Shown here: one piece after another, positions 1 to 9,300 of the stretch
How positions within the stretch are numbered: position 1 is the first letter of the stretch
Layout: every line of letters begins with the position of its first letter
NCBI GenBank assembly: GCA_016792845.1
Contig: JAEUKH010000012.1
Span: 43,764 to 107,763 of the forward strand
DNA from: Myxococcales bacterium
Lineage (GTDB): Bacteria; Myxococcota_A; Polyangia; Polyangiales; Ga0077539
DNA: 64,000 nucleotides
Reading direction: 5' to 3'
Notes under the pieces: model-generated
Told to the model about the DNA's origin: nothing
Seen by the model: only the letters and a program-made list of their open reading frames with translations
The model's database searches: none
Translations under genes and position numbers: made by a program

Positions 1-18
1 GGGTCAAAATCGCGGCGT

Positions 19-1179
19 CTAATACGCGACCGAGTTGATCGCGTCGTTCTGCATGTTGAGCGAGCGCCGCGCGGGCCGCGCCGAGCTCGGGCGGTAGCTC
101 GACGGCGCGCTCGCCTCAGAGGGCCGGTTCGTGGTCGCGTGCGGCGCGCTCGACGCCTGCCCCACCGCGGCCCCGAGGCCCGTCACATCGCTCGCCGGCG
201 TCAGATGATTGGCCTGGACGTCGGCCGCTTCGCGCACCCGCCCGGCCCTGAGGAGGTCGGCGTGGAGGCTCCGCGCGATGGCCCGCCGTGATTCACCCGG
301 CGGCGCCGCGTCGAGGGCTTGCTGGAGCGACACGATGGCCTGGTCGAGCTGCCCGTTCGCCCGCTGGGTCTCGGCGTTCTGTTGCAGCTGTCGCCACCCG
401 GGCTCGGGGGCAGCGGCTTGCACCGGCGAGGGCGTCTGCACCGCGGGCGGCGGCGCCGTCTCTGCCGACGCGCCCGGGGCGCGCGCACCGTACGCCGTGG
501 CGCGGTTGTTGGCCGCACCGTCGAGCTCCAGCGAGCCCCCGTTGTCACGAGCAGACCCCGCGGCGCTCGACGCGACCCGAGACCGCTCTCGATGGGCCAA
601 GGCAGGGGTCGGCGCGGCCGCCGGGGTCGGCAAGCGCTGGGCACGCTGAACGATGGGCGCCTGCGGCGTCGGCACCGCCGGCGTCTCGCCCTGAAGCGCC
701 GGGAGGTCGGTCGCGGGCACCACCTCGGGCGGGCTGAGGTCGACCGCGGTGGGCGAGCTCACCCCACCCGACGAGGGCAAAAAACGGATGCCCACGCCCA
801 CCATCAGAAAGAACACGGCGGCCATCGCGACCTGTCGGCGCATCGCCACCTCGCCGACGCGGCGCAGCCAGCCGGGCGTCTTCGCACGAAGCCGCGCCTC
901 GTCGAGCGGGATCACCGGCGCCACCGCGCCCTCCGCGGCCGCTGCGGCCTGGTTGGCCTCGGCGGCGTGACGGATCGCCGCCAGAAGCGTCGCCGTCGGC
1001 GCAGGCGCCTCCATCATGGGAAGCTCCTTCGCGACGGCCCGTGTTCGCCCGTACCGCGCCTCGGCCGTCTTGCAGCCCGGGCAGCCCTCGCAGTGCTTCT
1101 TGACCGCGGCCGCGCGCAGCTCATCGAGCTCGCCGTACGCGAGGTCAAGAAGCAGATCGTTGCAGGTTTCGCAGTCCAT
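19..1179 (-). CDS. anti-sigma factor with zinc finger and C-terminal TPR-like region
   Basis: This 386-residue protein begins with a zinc-binding anti-sigma domain: Cys3 and Cys6, then the H-x3-C-x2-C signature at His29, Cys33 and Cys36. A single hydrophobic segment lies at about residues 116-134, so the N-terminus should be cytoplasmic and the rest periplasmic. The periplasmic part is a long Ala/Pro linker followed by a TPR-like helical pair (about 260-325). It starts 6 bp after the ECF sigma gene, so the two form a classic sigma/anti-sigma operon; the membrane protein would hold the sigma factor inactive until an envelope signal arrives. The ATG is preceded by a GGGGTGA-type ribosome site. 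The signal sensed is unknown; the TPR suggests a protein partner. Confidence 0.85.
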   Translation of the reverse strand: MDCETCNDLLLDLAYGELDELRAAAVKKHCEGCPGCKTAEARYGRTRAVAKELPMMEAPAPTATLLAAIRHAAEANQAAAAAEGAVAPVIPLDEARLRAKTPGWLRRVGEVAMRRQVAMAAVFFLMVGVGIRFLPSSGGVSSPTAVDLSPPEVVPATDLPALQGETPAVPTPQAPIVQRAQRLPTPAAAPTPALAHRERSRVASSAAGSARDNGGSLELDGAANNRATAYGARAPGASAETAPPPAVQTPSPVQAAAPEPGWRQLQQNAETQRANGQLDQAIVSLQQALDAAPPGESRRAIARSLHADLLRAGRVREAADVQANHLTPASDVTGLGAAVGQASSAPHATTNRPSEASAPSSYRPSSARPARRSLNMQNDAINSVAY

Positions 1180-1185
1180 CGTGGG

Positions 1186-1806
1186 TCACCCCAACGCCCT
1201 GGCGTAGTCTTCGTACTCGGCCAGAGCCTCTTGCAGACGTTCGAGAGCGTAGCGCATTCGAGACTTGACGGTGTTTTCAGGCGCCCCCACCACCTCGGCG
1301 ATCTCTTTGAAGGGGAGGTTGCTGTACTCGCGCAAGAGAAACACCTCGCGCTGATCGTCAGGCAGCGCCTCGATGGCCGCCGCGAGCTGAAGCTGGAGCT
1401 CGTTGCCGATCGCCTGACGGTCGACCGCGCGCCCCCCGTCGGCCACCCGCTCGCCCAAGCTCGGCCCCTCCTCGTCGCGCTCGCGCCCCGACGGCGCATC
1501 AAGCGACGGGTGCCGCCGATGCACCGCACGCCGCGCCTGATCAATGCAGAGATTGCGCGCCACGGTGTAGGCCCAAGTCGAGAACTTCGACGCGCGCTGA
1601 AAATCAGCCGCCCCTTGGAGGATCCGTAGCCAGGCGTCTTGAAGGATCTCTTCGGCGGTCGCCTGATTTCTGACCGAGCGGGCGATGAAGTTGAAGAGTG
1701 GGGTTCGATAGCGGCGCATGAGCTCCTCAAAGGCGCGGGCCTCGCCGCGCCGAAATCGGTCGAGGAGCTCTTCGTCGGCGAGATCGACCGGCCGAGAGAC
1801 GCTCAC
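1186..1806 (-). CDS. ECF-family RNA polymerase sigma factor
   Basis: This is a sigma-70 family protein with region 2 (from EELMRRYRTPLFNFIARS through the ILQDAWLRILQ core and the FSTWAYTVARN promoter-melting part) and region 4 (LPDDQREVFLLREY, then the helix-turn-helix FKEIAEVVGAPENTVKSR). It has no regions 1 or 3, as expected for the ECF/RpoE class. The frame is open back to a TTG at 1842, but a GTG at 1806 has a G-rich ribosome site immediately upstream and leaves a normal 206-residue protein, so I prefer it. The 5' neighbour region is about 340 bp and divergent from the TPR cluster. The anti-sigma gene follows directly. Autoregulation is likely for the class but no promoter pair is recognised here. 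Confidence 0.9.
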   Translation of the reverse strand: MSVSRPVDLADEELLDRFRRGEARAFEELMRRYRTPLFNFIARSVRNQATAEEILQDAWLRILQGAADFQRASKFSTWAYTVARNLCIDQARRAVHRRHPSLDAPSGRERDEEGPSLGERVADGGRAVDRQAIGNELQLQLAAAIEALPDDQREVFLLREYSNLPFKEIAEVVGAPENTVKSRMRYALERLQEALAEYEDYARALG

Positions 1807-2146
1807 GCTCCCCCCCGACCAACGGGCAACCTGGGGGCGCAAGGCATCAGACGGCCCGGGCGCCCGTTCGATCTACGACCCCATACGGGCAGGGCCCACA
1901 CCCCGCCGGGAGCCATTCTTCGCCAAGAGCACACGCCGACAGACCCTATCACACCCGGCCCGGGGTCTGCGCAAGGGGCACCGACGCGGCGACCGCGACG
2001 CAGGGCGTTGAAGACCCTTGCGCGGCCCCGTCAAGCTTTGCACATGATCGCCCGCGTTGACCGCGTTGGGGCCGCTGGTATAGACAGCGGTGGGCTTGAG
2101 CGCGCCCATGGGCTCAGCGCGTCACACTGAAACGCAAACACTTCCA
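1807..2146. other. divergent intergenic region
   Basis: This spacer of about 340 bp separates the sigma-factor gene (minus) from the secreted-protein cluster (plus). Apart from the plus-strand promoter listed at 2057-2084 I see no gene, RNA or clear repeat in it. The promoter of the ECF gene must lie here but cannot be recognised by eye. Confidence 0.5.
2057..2084 (+). promoter_or_regulatory. sigma-70-like promoter of the TPR/envelope cluster
   Basis: TTGACC at 2057-2062 and TATAGA at 2079-2084 are separated by 16 bp, close to the vegetative consensus. The start site would fall near 2091, about 56 nt before the ATG at 2147. This makes a start codon at 2090 unlikely and supports the internal ATG. 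Confidence 0.55.
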
Positions 2147-3058
2147 ATGCCGAAAACCCTTCGACCCGTGCTTGCTTCACGTTTGCGAAACACCTTTGGG
2201 GCCCGTACGGCATGGTGCCTGGCCTTGGCCGTTGGGGTCGTCGCGCACGCTTCCGCTGCCTCGGCGCAGCCCGCGCCGGCGGTGACACCGACGACCCCGG
2301 CGCCAGCAACGGCGCCCGCGGTTGACCCGGCCGGGGTGACCCCTGCGGTCGCGCCCCCGGTCGCGCCCGTGGCGGCGCCGATGGTCGCGCCGGCGGCGGC
2401 GACGATCCCGAGCACGCAGCAGCTCACCAATCCGACGGCGCTCTCAGCGGCGACCGGCACATTGGTGACGATCCGCGAGATTGACCGGGTCAACACGACC
2501 CTCGGCAACGACGTCTCGGCCTCGTATGCGCGGCTCCAGCAGATTACGCAGATGGTGCTCGAGCGCTCGGGCGGCGGCGGGGCGCAGCTGATCGTCGAGC
2601 ATCACAACGAGATGAGCTCGACCTTCAGGCTGGTGCGCGCCACCTACAGCCTCGATGGGGCCACCGTCGCGACCCGCGTTGATGAGAACGGCTCCCTCGC
2701 AGATCAGCAGAACTTCGCGGTGTACAACGGTCGCGTGGCCTCGGGCGAGCACACCCTCACGGTGAACCTCGAATACCAGGGCAACGGGTACGGCATTTTC
2801 TCGTACCTGCGCGGCTACACCTTCCGGGCGAGGTCGGTGCAGAACGTTCAGGTGCCCGAGGGGCGTGCGCTGCGGCTCACGGTGCAGGGCTATGAGCGCG
2901 GGGGCGCCACCACGGCGATCGAAGAGCGCCCGGCGATTCGGTACAACCAGCAAGTGATGACGTTGCCTGAGGCCCAGGCGCTTGTGAGCCGGGCCAATGC
3001 GCCGACCACTGGGGGCACGAGCGCGGGTACGGCGGGGGCAGCGGCGACGACGCCGTGA
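2147..3058 (+). CDS. secreted protein, first of two paralogues, Nfs/Glt-like cluster
   Basis: This is a 303-residue exported protein. An N-terminal signal sequence ends near ASAASAQ. An Ala/Pro/Thr/Val-rich linker follows, then a short helical region, then a beta-rich domain containing YSLDG, a GEHTLTVNLEY strand and a conserved GYERGG segment. The same order (helix, LDG, GEH/GDH, V-x-GYE, ENRPAIRY/EERPAIRY) recurs in the next gene, so they are tandem paralogues. The frame continues upstream to 2090, but the signal peptide and the promoter place the start at the ATG at 2147. It lacks the alternating-strand look of a beta-barrel. Function is not known; by context it is an envelope component of the TPR cluster. 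Confidence 0.7.
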   Translation: MPKTLRPVLASRLRNTFGARTAWCLALAVGVVAHASAASAQPAPAVTPTTPAPATAPAVDPAGVTPAVAPPVAPVAAPMVAPAAATIPSTQQLTNPTALSAATGTLVTIREIDRVNTTLGNDVSASYARLQQITQMVLERSGGGGAQLIVEHHNEMSSTFRLVRATYSLDGATVATRVDENGSLADQQNFAVYNGRVASGEHTLTVNLEYQGNGYGIFSYLRGYTFRARSVQNVQVPEGRALRLTVQGYERGGATTAIEERPAIRYNQQVMTLPEAQALVSRANAPTTGGTSAGTAGAAATTP

Positions 3059-3133
3059 AGGCGGCACGGCGTGGCGCACATTCAGAGTACGATTCAGCGC
3101 ATGGCGAGGCCATTCGCTGTGAAGGGACGAGCA

Positions 3134-3913
3134 ATGAGGCGAGGGCTTTTCTTCGGGGCGTTGGTGGGTTGCTTGACGGTGAGTGCGTCGGTCTGGGCGC
3201 AACCCATCGCGGGCGACGGTGGCGTGGCGACGACGGCGGCTCCTGAGCCGACCGCGGCGACGCCCGCAGCGATTCCGACCACCACGGCCGCGACCACCGC
3301 CGCAACGCCGGCCAGCAACACGATGACGGGCGAGCAGTACGTCGTGCGGTTGCGCGACCTTGAGCAGCGCATCAATGAGCTGAAAGAAGAGATCTTTCGC
3401 TCGAAGGCGCGGCTCTCGCTCCTCGCCGAGTCGGTGCTGCAAAACTCCGTGGGCGGCTCCCGCGCGCAGATCGTTCAGCAGAACGAGATGGGCGGCAGCT
3501 ACCGCCTCGTGAGCGTGGTGTACGCCCTCGACGGCGCGCCGATCTTGAACCGCTCGAACGACGAGGGCATCTACGTCGATCAGCGGCAGTTTCAGGTGTA
3601 CAACGGCCAGCTCGGCTCGGGCGACCACAGCCTCGGGGTGACCTTCGAGTACCTCGGCGCGGGCCTGCCGTACATGAAGGGCTACCGCTTCAGGGTGCGC
3701 TCGACGCAGAGCTTCTCGGTGCCCGAAGGCAAGGCCATTCAGATCCGGGTGGTGGGATACGAGAAGGGCGGGCCCCTTGAGCCGCCCGAGAACCGCCCGG
3801 CCATTCGCTACGTCCAGCGCATCATCAGCCTCCGCGAGGCGAGCGAGTTGGGCCCCGACGAGAACGCAAACAACGCCGCGGCCACCACCAGCGGAGCGGG
3901 CAACGGTCAATGA
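3134..3913 (+). CDS. secreted protein, second paralogue, Nfs/Glt-like cluster
   Basis: This is a 259-residue exported protein. The signal peptide starts at MRRGLFFGALVGCL and probably ends after SVWAQ. A Thr/Ala-rich linker, a helical segment (YVVRLRDLEQRINELKEEIF, likely coiled coil) and a beta domain follow. The beta domain parallels the preceding gene (VYALDGAPI, GDHSLGVTFEYLG, GYEKGG, ENRPAIRY). A GAAGGGA ribosome site precedes the ATG at 3134, while earlier in-frame starts at 3071 and 3101 lack a signal sequence. Its stop overlaps the next ATG by four bases (ATGA), so translation is coupled to the TPR gene. No enzyme motif is visible. A periplasmic structural or adaptor role is an inference. 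Confidence 0.7.
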   Translation: MRRGLFFGALVGCLTVSASVWAQPIAGDGGVATTAAPEPTAATPAAIPTTTAATTAATPASNTMTGEQYVVRLRDLEQRINELKEEIFRSKARLSLLAESVLQNSVGGSRAQIVQQNEMGGSYRLVSVVYALDGAPILNRSNDEGIYVDQRQFQVYNGQLGSGDHSLGVTFEYLGAGLPYMKGYRFRVRSTQSFSVPEGKAIQIRVVGYEKGGPLEPPENRPAIRYVQRIISLREASELGPDENANNAAATTSGAGNGQ

Positions 3914-6366
3914 GCACGCTGAAGACCTGGAGACTCCCCATCGGGGCAGCGCTCGGGGTGTTGCTGTCGAGCGGCGTGGCGGCGGGGCAAGACCTGTCGC
4001 GGGTGGGCTCCGACCTCGCGACGCTGGAGTCGCAGGCGGGCCGCTTCGATGAGACGCTCCGTGTGGCCAGCGCCGCGCGCCGCGGGCCCGAGGTCGAAGA
4101 GCGCTTCGCCGATGCAGAGCTGCTCTATCGGCTCCGTGATTATTCGCGCGCGGCGGTGCTTTTCACCGACATCGTTGACAACCACGCGAACACGCCGGCC
4201 TACCCGCAGGGGCTGTTCCTCCTGGCCGACTCGCTCTACCAGGCGGGCGACCGTTTCGGCGCGCGGACGCGCTTCCGCGAGCTCCTGCGCCACGCCGGCG
4301 AGCCGCTCTTTCGGCCCTTCGTGCAGCGCGCCCTCGGCCGCCTCATCGAGATCGCCATCCGGCTCAACAACTACGACGGCGTCGACGAGTACTTCCGCCA
4401 GCTCGGTCAGATCGCCCCCTCTGAGGTCGAGGCGCAGACCACCTACATCCGCGGCAAGTTTCTCTTTCTTCGCAACCCGCCCGACTACGAGGGGGCCCGT
4501 GCGGCCTTCGAGTCGATCCAGGCGCGGGCGCCGATCTACCCCCAGGCGCGGTACTTCCTCGGCGTGATCCTGACGGCGCAGCAGCGCTACCCCGAGGCCA
4601 TTGAGGCCTTTCAGCGGGTGCTTCAGATTCAGCCCGAGGGCAGCGAGCAGCAGCAGGTGCTCGACCTCGCGGCCCTCGCCGTCGGCCGCCTCCAGATCGA
4701 GCGTGAGAACTTCGACGCGGCCATCGAGGCCTACCAAGGCGTCGGCCGCGCGTCTCCCTTCTTCGACCGCGCCCTCTTCGAGCAGGCCTGGGCGTACATC
4801 AAGCTCGGTGACGCCGTGCGCGCCGAGCGTGCGCTTGAGATCCTCGCGATCTCGTCGCCCGACTCGCCCCTTCTGCCCGAGGGCAAGCTGCTTTGGGGCA
4901 ATCTGCTCTTGCGAACGGGCCGCTTCGACCGCGCCCAGCAGGTGTTCGAAGAGGTCCGCGCGCAGTTCGGCCCGATCTACCAGCGGCTCAATCAAGCCAA
5001 CGCCGCGGCCGATCCGCAGCGGTACTTTCAAGAGCTCGTGCGCTCGAACCTTCAGGTGTTTGATGCGTCGAGCTTCATCCCCCAAGAGGCCCTCGCGTGG
5101 GTGCGCCATGAGGGCACCCTCGACGACAGCCTGCGGGTGGTGAGCGACCTCAACGTCTGCCGCACCTATGTGCGCGAAGCCAGCGACCTCATCGACCGTC
5201 TGAACGCTGCGCTCAACGCGCCGTCACGGTCGCATGTGTTTCAAGACCTCTCGCGTGCGCGTCAGCGGGTGTGGCAGGTCGCGAACCGCTCGCTCCAGCT
5301 GCGCAACGAGGTCGCCGAGGCCCTCGACGCCTCAGCCGATGCGGGCAACGTCGAGTTGCAAGGTGTGATCTCGCAGCGCCGGGCGTTGGTGGCCCAGGTC
5401 GGGCGTATGCCCACCGACGACGACGGCCTCCGCCGCCGTGATCGGCAGGCTGAGAACGAACTCCAGACCCTCTCGCAGACCGTGCAGCGCACGCAGCAGC
5501 GGGTCGACGGGCTCGAAGCCATGGCGGTGGCCATCGAGCGCTACCTCGCCGACCCCGCCCACCAGGCGCCGGGGCTCGACCGGGCGCAGCTCCAGCAAGA
5601 GCTGACCCAGCAGCGGGCCGCGGCGAACGGGTACCGCGAGCGCATCGCCCAGCTTCGTCGGATGATCTCTCAGGCCCGCTCTCAGATCGGCCCGGGCGAC
5701 CCACGGTATGCTCACGACGTCGAGCTTCGGGCGCAGGTCGTCGATCTCATTCGACGTGAAGTTGACATCTTGCGCAACGCAGGCCGCGTGACCCCCGAGG
5801 TTGACAGTCTGTTGCGGCGCCTCGACGCGCTCGACACCGCGGTGAACCAGTTCGACGAGCGGGTCAACGCGCAGGTCGATCAGCGCATCGGCGCCATTCG
5901 GCAGCAGGTGGTCGACGAAGAGCGCCGCGTGGCCAACTACCGCGACCGGCTCGGCTCGCTCGAGCACGAGGCCGAAGACGTCGTGGGCAACCTGATTCTG
6001 CGGCAGTTTCGCGATGTTCAGGTGCAGTTCTATCAGATCGTGATGCGCGCTGACCTCGGCCTCGTCGACGTGGCCTGGGAGCAGCGCGAAGAGCACAACA
6101 ACCGCGCGCGCATGCTGGCCGAAGAGCAGAACCGCGAAATCTCGGCGTTGAACGACGAGTTCACCGAGGTCACCGAGGGCGCGCCGGTCGACAGCCAGAG
6201 CGGCGCGCGACCGAGCGCCGCGACGCCTGCGCCGGGTGCGACGCCCGCGCCGACTCCGACTCCAGCACCGGGCTCACCTGCGCCCGGTTCGTCACCCGCA
6301 CCGACGCCGGGCGTGCCGGGTGGCGCTGCGACGGCGCCCACCGCGCCGCAGGGGCAGACTCCATGA
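3910..6366 (+). CDS. secreted TPR/coiled-coil protein (NfsC/GltC-like position)
   Basis: This 818-residue protein has a signal peptide (MSTLKTWRLPIGAALGVLLS, cleavage near AAG-QD). It then carries many tetratricopeptide-type helical pairs (for example ADAELLYRLRDYSRAAVLF, AIEAFQRVLQIQPEG and ERALEILAISSPDSPLLPEG) over about residues 50-400. A long Gln/Arg/Glu-rich coiled-coil segment covers about 440-740, followed by a Pro/Ala/Thr/Gly tail. It overlaps both neighbours by ATGA, so it is cotranslated with the upstream paralogue and the giant TPR gene. Position and repeat type match GltC/NfsC of the Myxococcus gliding and sporulation machinery, a periplasmic TPR protein. That correspondence is an inference from order and architecture, not alignment. 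Confidence 0.7.
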   Translation: MSTLKTWRLPIGAALGVLLSSGVAAGQDLSRVGSDLATLESQAGRFDETLRVASAARRGPEVEERFADAELLYRLRDYSRAAVLFTDIVDNHANTPAYPQGLFLLADSLYQAGDRFGARTRFRELLRHAGEPLFRPFVQRALGRLIEIAIRLNNYDGVDEYFRQLGQIAPSEVEAQTTYIRGKFLFLRNPPDYEGARAAFESIQARAPIYPQARYFLGVILTAQQRYPEAIEAFQRVLQIQPEGSEQQQVLDLAALAVGRLQIERENFDAAIEAYQGVGRASPFFDRALFEQAWAYIKLGDAVRAERALEILAISSPDSPLLPEGKLLWGNLLLRTGRFDRAQQVFEEVRAQFGPIYQRLNQANAAADPQRYFQELVRSNLQVFDASSFIPQEALAWVRHEGTLDDSLRVVSDLNVCRTYVREASDLIDRLNAALNAPSRSHVFQDLSRARQRVWQVANRSLQLRNEVAEALDASADAGNVELQGVISQRRALVAQVGRMPTDDDGLRRRDRQAENELQTLSQTVQRTQQRVDGLEAMAVAIERYLADPAHQAPGLDRAQLQQELTQQRAAANGYRERIAQLRRMISQARSQIGPGDPRYAHDVELRAQVVDLIRREVDILRNAGRVTPEVDSLLRRLDALDTAVNQFDERVNAQVDQRIGAIRQQVVDEERRVANYRDRLGSLEHEAEDVVGNLILRQFRDVQVQFYQIVMRADLGLVDVAWEQREEHNNRARMLAEEQNREISALNDEFTEVTEGAPVDSQSGARPSAATPAPGATPAPTPTPAPGSPAPGSSPAPTPGVPGGAATAPTAPQGQTP

Positions 6367-9300
6367 AGATCGTCAATCGCTTGCGATGGGTCGGGCTGCT
6401 CCTGACCGTGCTCGCGCTCGTTCATCCTACGGCCTTCGCGCAGCCGCGCACCGACGCCGACGCCGGGGCCCCTGCGACGCCCGACGCCGCGGTGCTCACC
6501 GCTGGCGCGCCCGACCCGGCTTCGACGCCCGAGCCGCGCCCCGCGCCGACGCCCGCTGCAACTCCGTCAGCGCCGACCGACGCGGTCTTCGGCAGCGGCT
6601 CGTCTCAGCAGACGGTGGCCCCGCGGCCTGCCCGCACCGCGCAACAGGTCGAGGAGTTTCGCACCCTCGAGAACGAGGTGATGGGCTTCCTTGAGCGCGG
6701 GGGTCGCTTCCGCGACAGCATCAACGGGCTCCTCTCGCGCCATCACGACCGTCAGCTTGCGCGTCTCCGCGCGGGCTTTGACCGTCAGATCGCGGCCGAG
6801 CGTACGGCCGAGGGCGAGGCCCGTCGGCACGCCATCGACGTGTTCTTGCGCTTCCTCGAGACTTACCCCGAAGACGCCGAGCGCACGCCCGACGTGATGT
6901 TTCGTCTGGCCGAGCTCTACTTCGACGAGTCTGCGTACGCCAAGCTCGAAGCCGACGAGCGCGCCGACCAGATGCGCAACGAGCGCCTGGCCCAGGGGTT
7001 GCCGACCGAAGACATCCAGTCGACGCCGGTCGATTACCGCTGCTCGGTGCTGCTCTACCGCCACATCGTGACGCGCTTCCCGCGCTTCCGGCTGCAAGAC
7101 TCGACGCACTATCTCCTCGGCTGGGTGCTGAAAGAGATGGGCCACGAAGACGAGGCGATGACCTCGTACCGCGGGCTCGTGTGCCCGTCGCGCTTTCACT
7201 ACGAGGGCGAGCACGGCTTCGACCTCGCGGCGCCGCTCCAGCCTGTCGATCAGCCCGTGATCTGCGGCCGACTCTTTGACATCTTGCGCCCCCGGGCGCC
7301 GCAGTTGATGAGCCCCGCGCCCGCGGTCGAGTCAGACGCCGGGGTCGCGCCCGCGGCGCCCTACGTCGCGCCTCCGGCCAACGACACCATCGCCATCCCC
7401 ACGGATTACGCGCAGTGTCAGCCGCTCAACGGGCCGAACAACCAGCCCTCGCGGTACGCGGGTGAGACCTGGTACTTCATCGGCGACTACCACTTCGACA
7501 ACGCGCGCGACGACGAGGGCAACGCGCTCTCGATCGCGGCGTACCAGGCCTCGATGCGCGCGAGCGAGCGGCGTCGGCCGGTGGTTCAGGGCGGTCGCAC
7601 GCCCACCGCGGCGATTCAAGGCGCCGGGCAGACCGCGAACGAGCAGCCCGAGGCCGCGCGGGCGCAGTTTGACCCGCAGATCGAGTACGGGCAGTTCTGG
7701 TCGAAGGCGCTCTACAAGATCGGCTGGGCCTTCTTCAGGATGACCAACGGGTACCCCGCGGCGTTGCGTAACTTCGCGTACCTGCTTGATTATTACGACT
7801 TCGTCGGCGCCGAAGCGGCGGCCCAGGGCAACCGCACCGACACCCTGAAGTGGGTGGGCGTGATCTTCACCGAGTCTGAGTGGGGCATCGGCGCGGGTGA
7901 CGAGGCGTCGCGGTGTCAGCAAGTGGTCGATCAGGTCGCGCACCCGCCGTCTGATGCGCCGCGGCCCTTTGACTGCTCGGGCATCATTCGGATCGTGTCT
8001 CCGGCCGACGCGATGTCGATCGCCACGGCGCGCGAAGGCACCGCGCGGGCGACGCCGGTGCCGGGGCGGCCCGCGTACATTGCCCAAGACCGCCCGTGGA
8101 CGCCCGAGGCGTACCTTGAGCTGGCGAACAACTACTTCCAGCAGACGAAGTATTACGAAGCGATCACGCTCTATCGCATCTTCCTCCAACTGTACCCGTT
8201 GCACTTCCGTGCGCCGCGGGTGGCTGAGAGCATCGCGATCGCGTACGAACGGCAGCGGCAGTTCGACCAAGCCATCGCGGCCCGCGGTCGCCTCGCGCAG
8301 TTCACCGAAGGCAGCGCCTGGTGGAACAGCAACAACAACCACCCCGACGCGCAGCGCGAAGCCGACATGGTGGCGCGCAACAGCCTCCACGACACGGCGA
8401 TCTTGCATCACCAGAACGCCGGGCGCCTCCGTCAAGAGGCCGCCCAACTCGCGGCCCGCGCGCGCACCCTCACCGGCGCCGAGCAGGTGACCGCGCTGCA
8501 GAGCGCGAGCGAGCGGCTCCGTTCGGCGAACGAAGAGTACCAGGCCGCGGTGCTCGCCTACGGGCAGTTCATTCAGAACTACCCCAACGACGAGGCCGCG
8601 TACGAGTTCCGCTACAACCGTGCCGACGCGCTGTACTGGTCGCGCCGTTACGACGAAGCGGCGCGCGCCTACGGTGAGGTCCGCGAGTCAAACGAGAACG
8701 ATCAGTACCTCGCGCCCGCGGCCTACATGGCTGTGAAGTCGCAAGAGCTTCACGTTCGCAACCTCGCCCAGCGACGCCAGCTCGACCCGTGCCTCGCCGT
8801 GCGCGCGGGCATCGCGCCTGCCGATCTGGTCGACGACACGGGTGCGACGCTCCTCACGGGCGACCAGGCCGCGAGCTGCGTCAACCCGCCGACCTCGGGT
8901 GCGCCCGGGGCCAACGACGGGCAGTCGATCTCTGAGCTGACCGTCCCCGAACCGGTGCGCGACCTCATGGCCGCGCGCATCGCGTACGCGCAGCGTGTGC
9001 CGGGCAACCTCGACAACGCCAGCGCCCTCCGTGACGTGGTTCAGGTCGACGACGAGCATCCTGAGAACAACCCGCCGTATCGGCCGAAATTCGCGTATCT
9101 CAACGCGCGCACCCTGATGCGCTTCGGGCACATCGGCGGCAACGAGGGGGCCGAGCAGCTCTACCGCAACATCCTGCGGGTGTACTGCCAAGACCGCACG
9201 GTGGCCGGGGCGACCTTCGCCGACCTCAACAACATCATGGTGCTTCAGAACCGCCAAGATGACCTTGAGGCCCTCGCGCGCGAGCAGACCCAATCGACCT

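Noticed and set aside
2444..3910. Long open frame antisense to the two secreted-protein genes
   Set aside because: Very high GC leaves antisense frames open; the protein is Arg/His/Ala-rich with no domain. The same applies to frames opposite 319-1629, 8688-11288, 27129-29369, 30154-32550, 38601-40721, 44870-46807 and 46804-49572.
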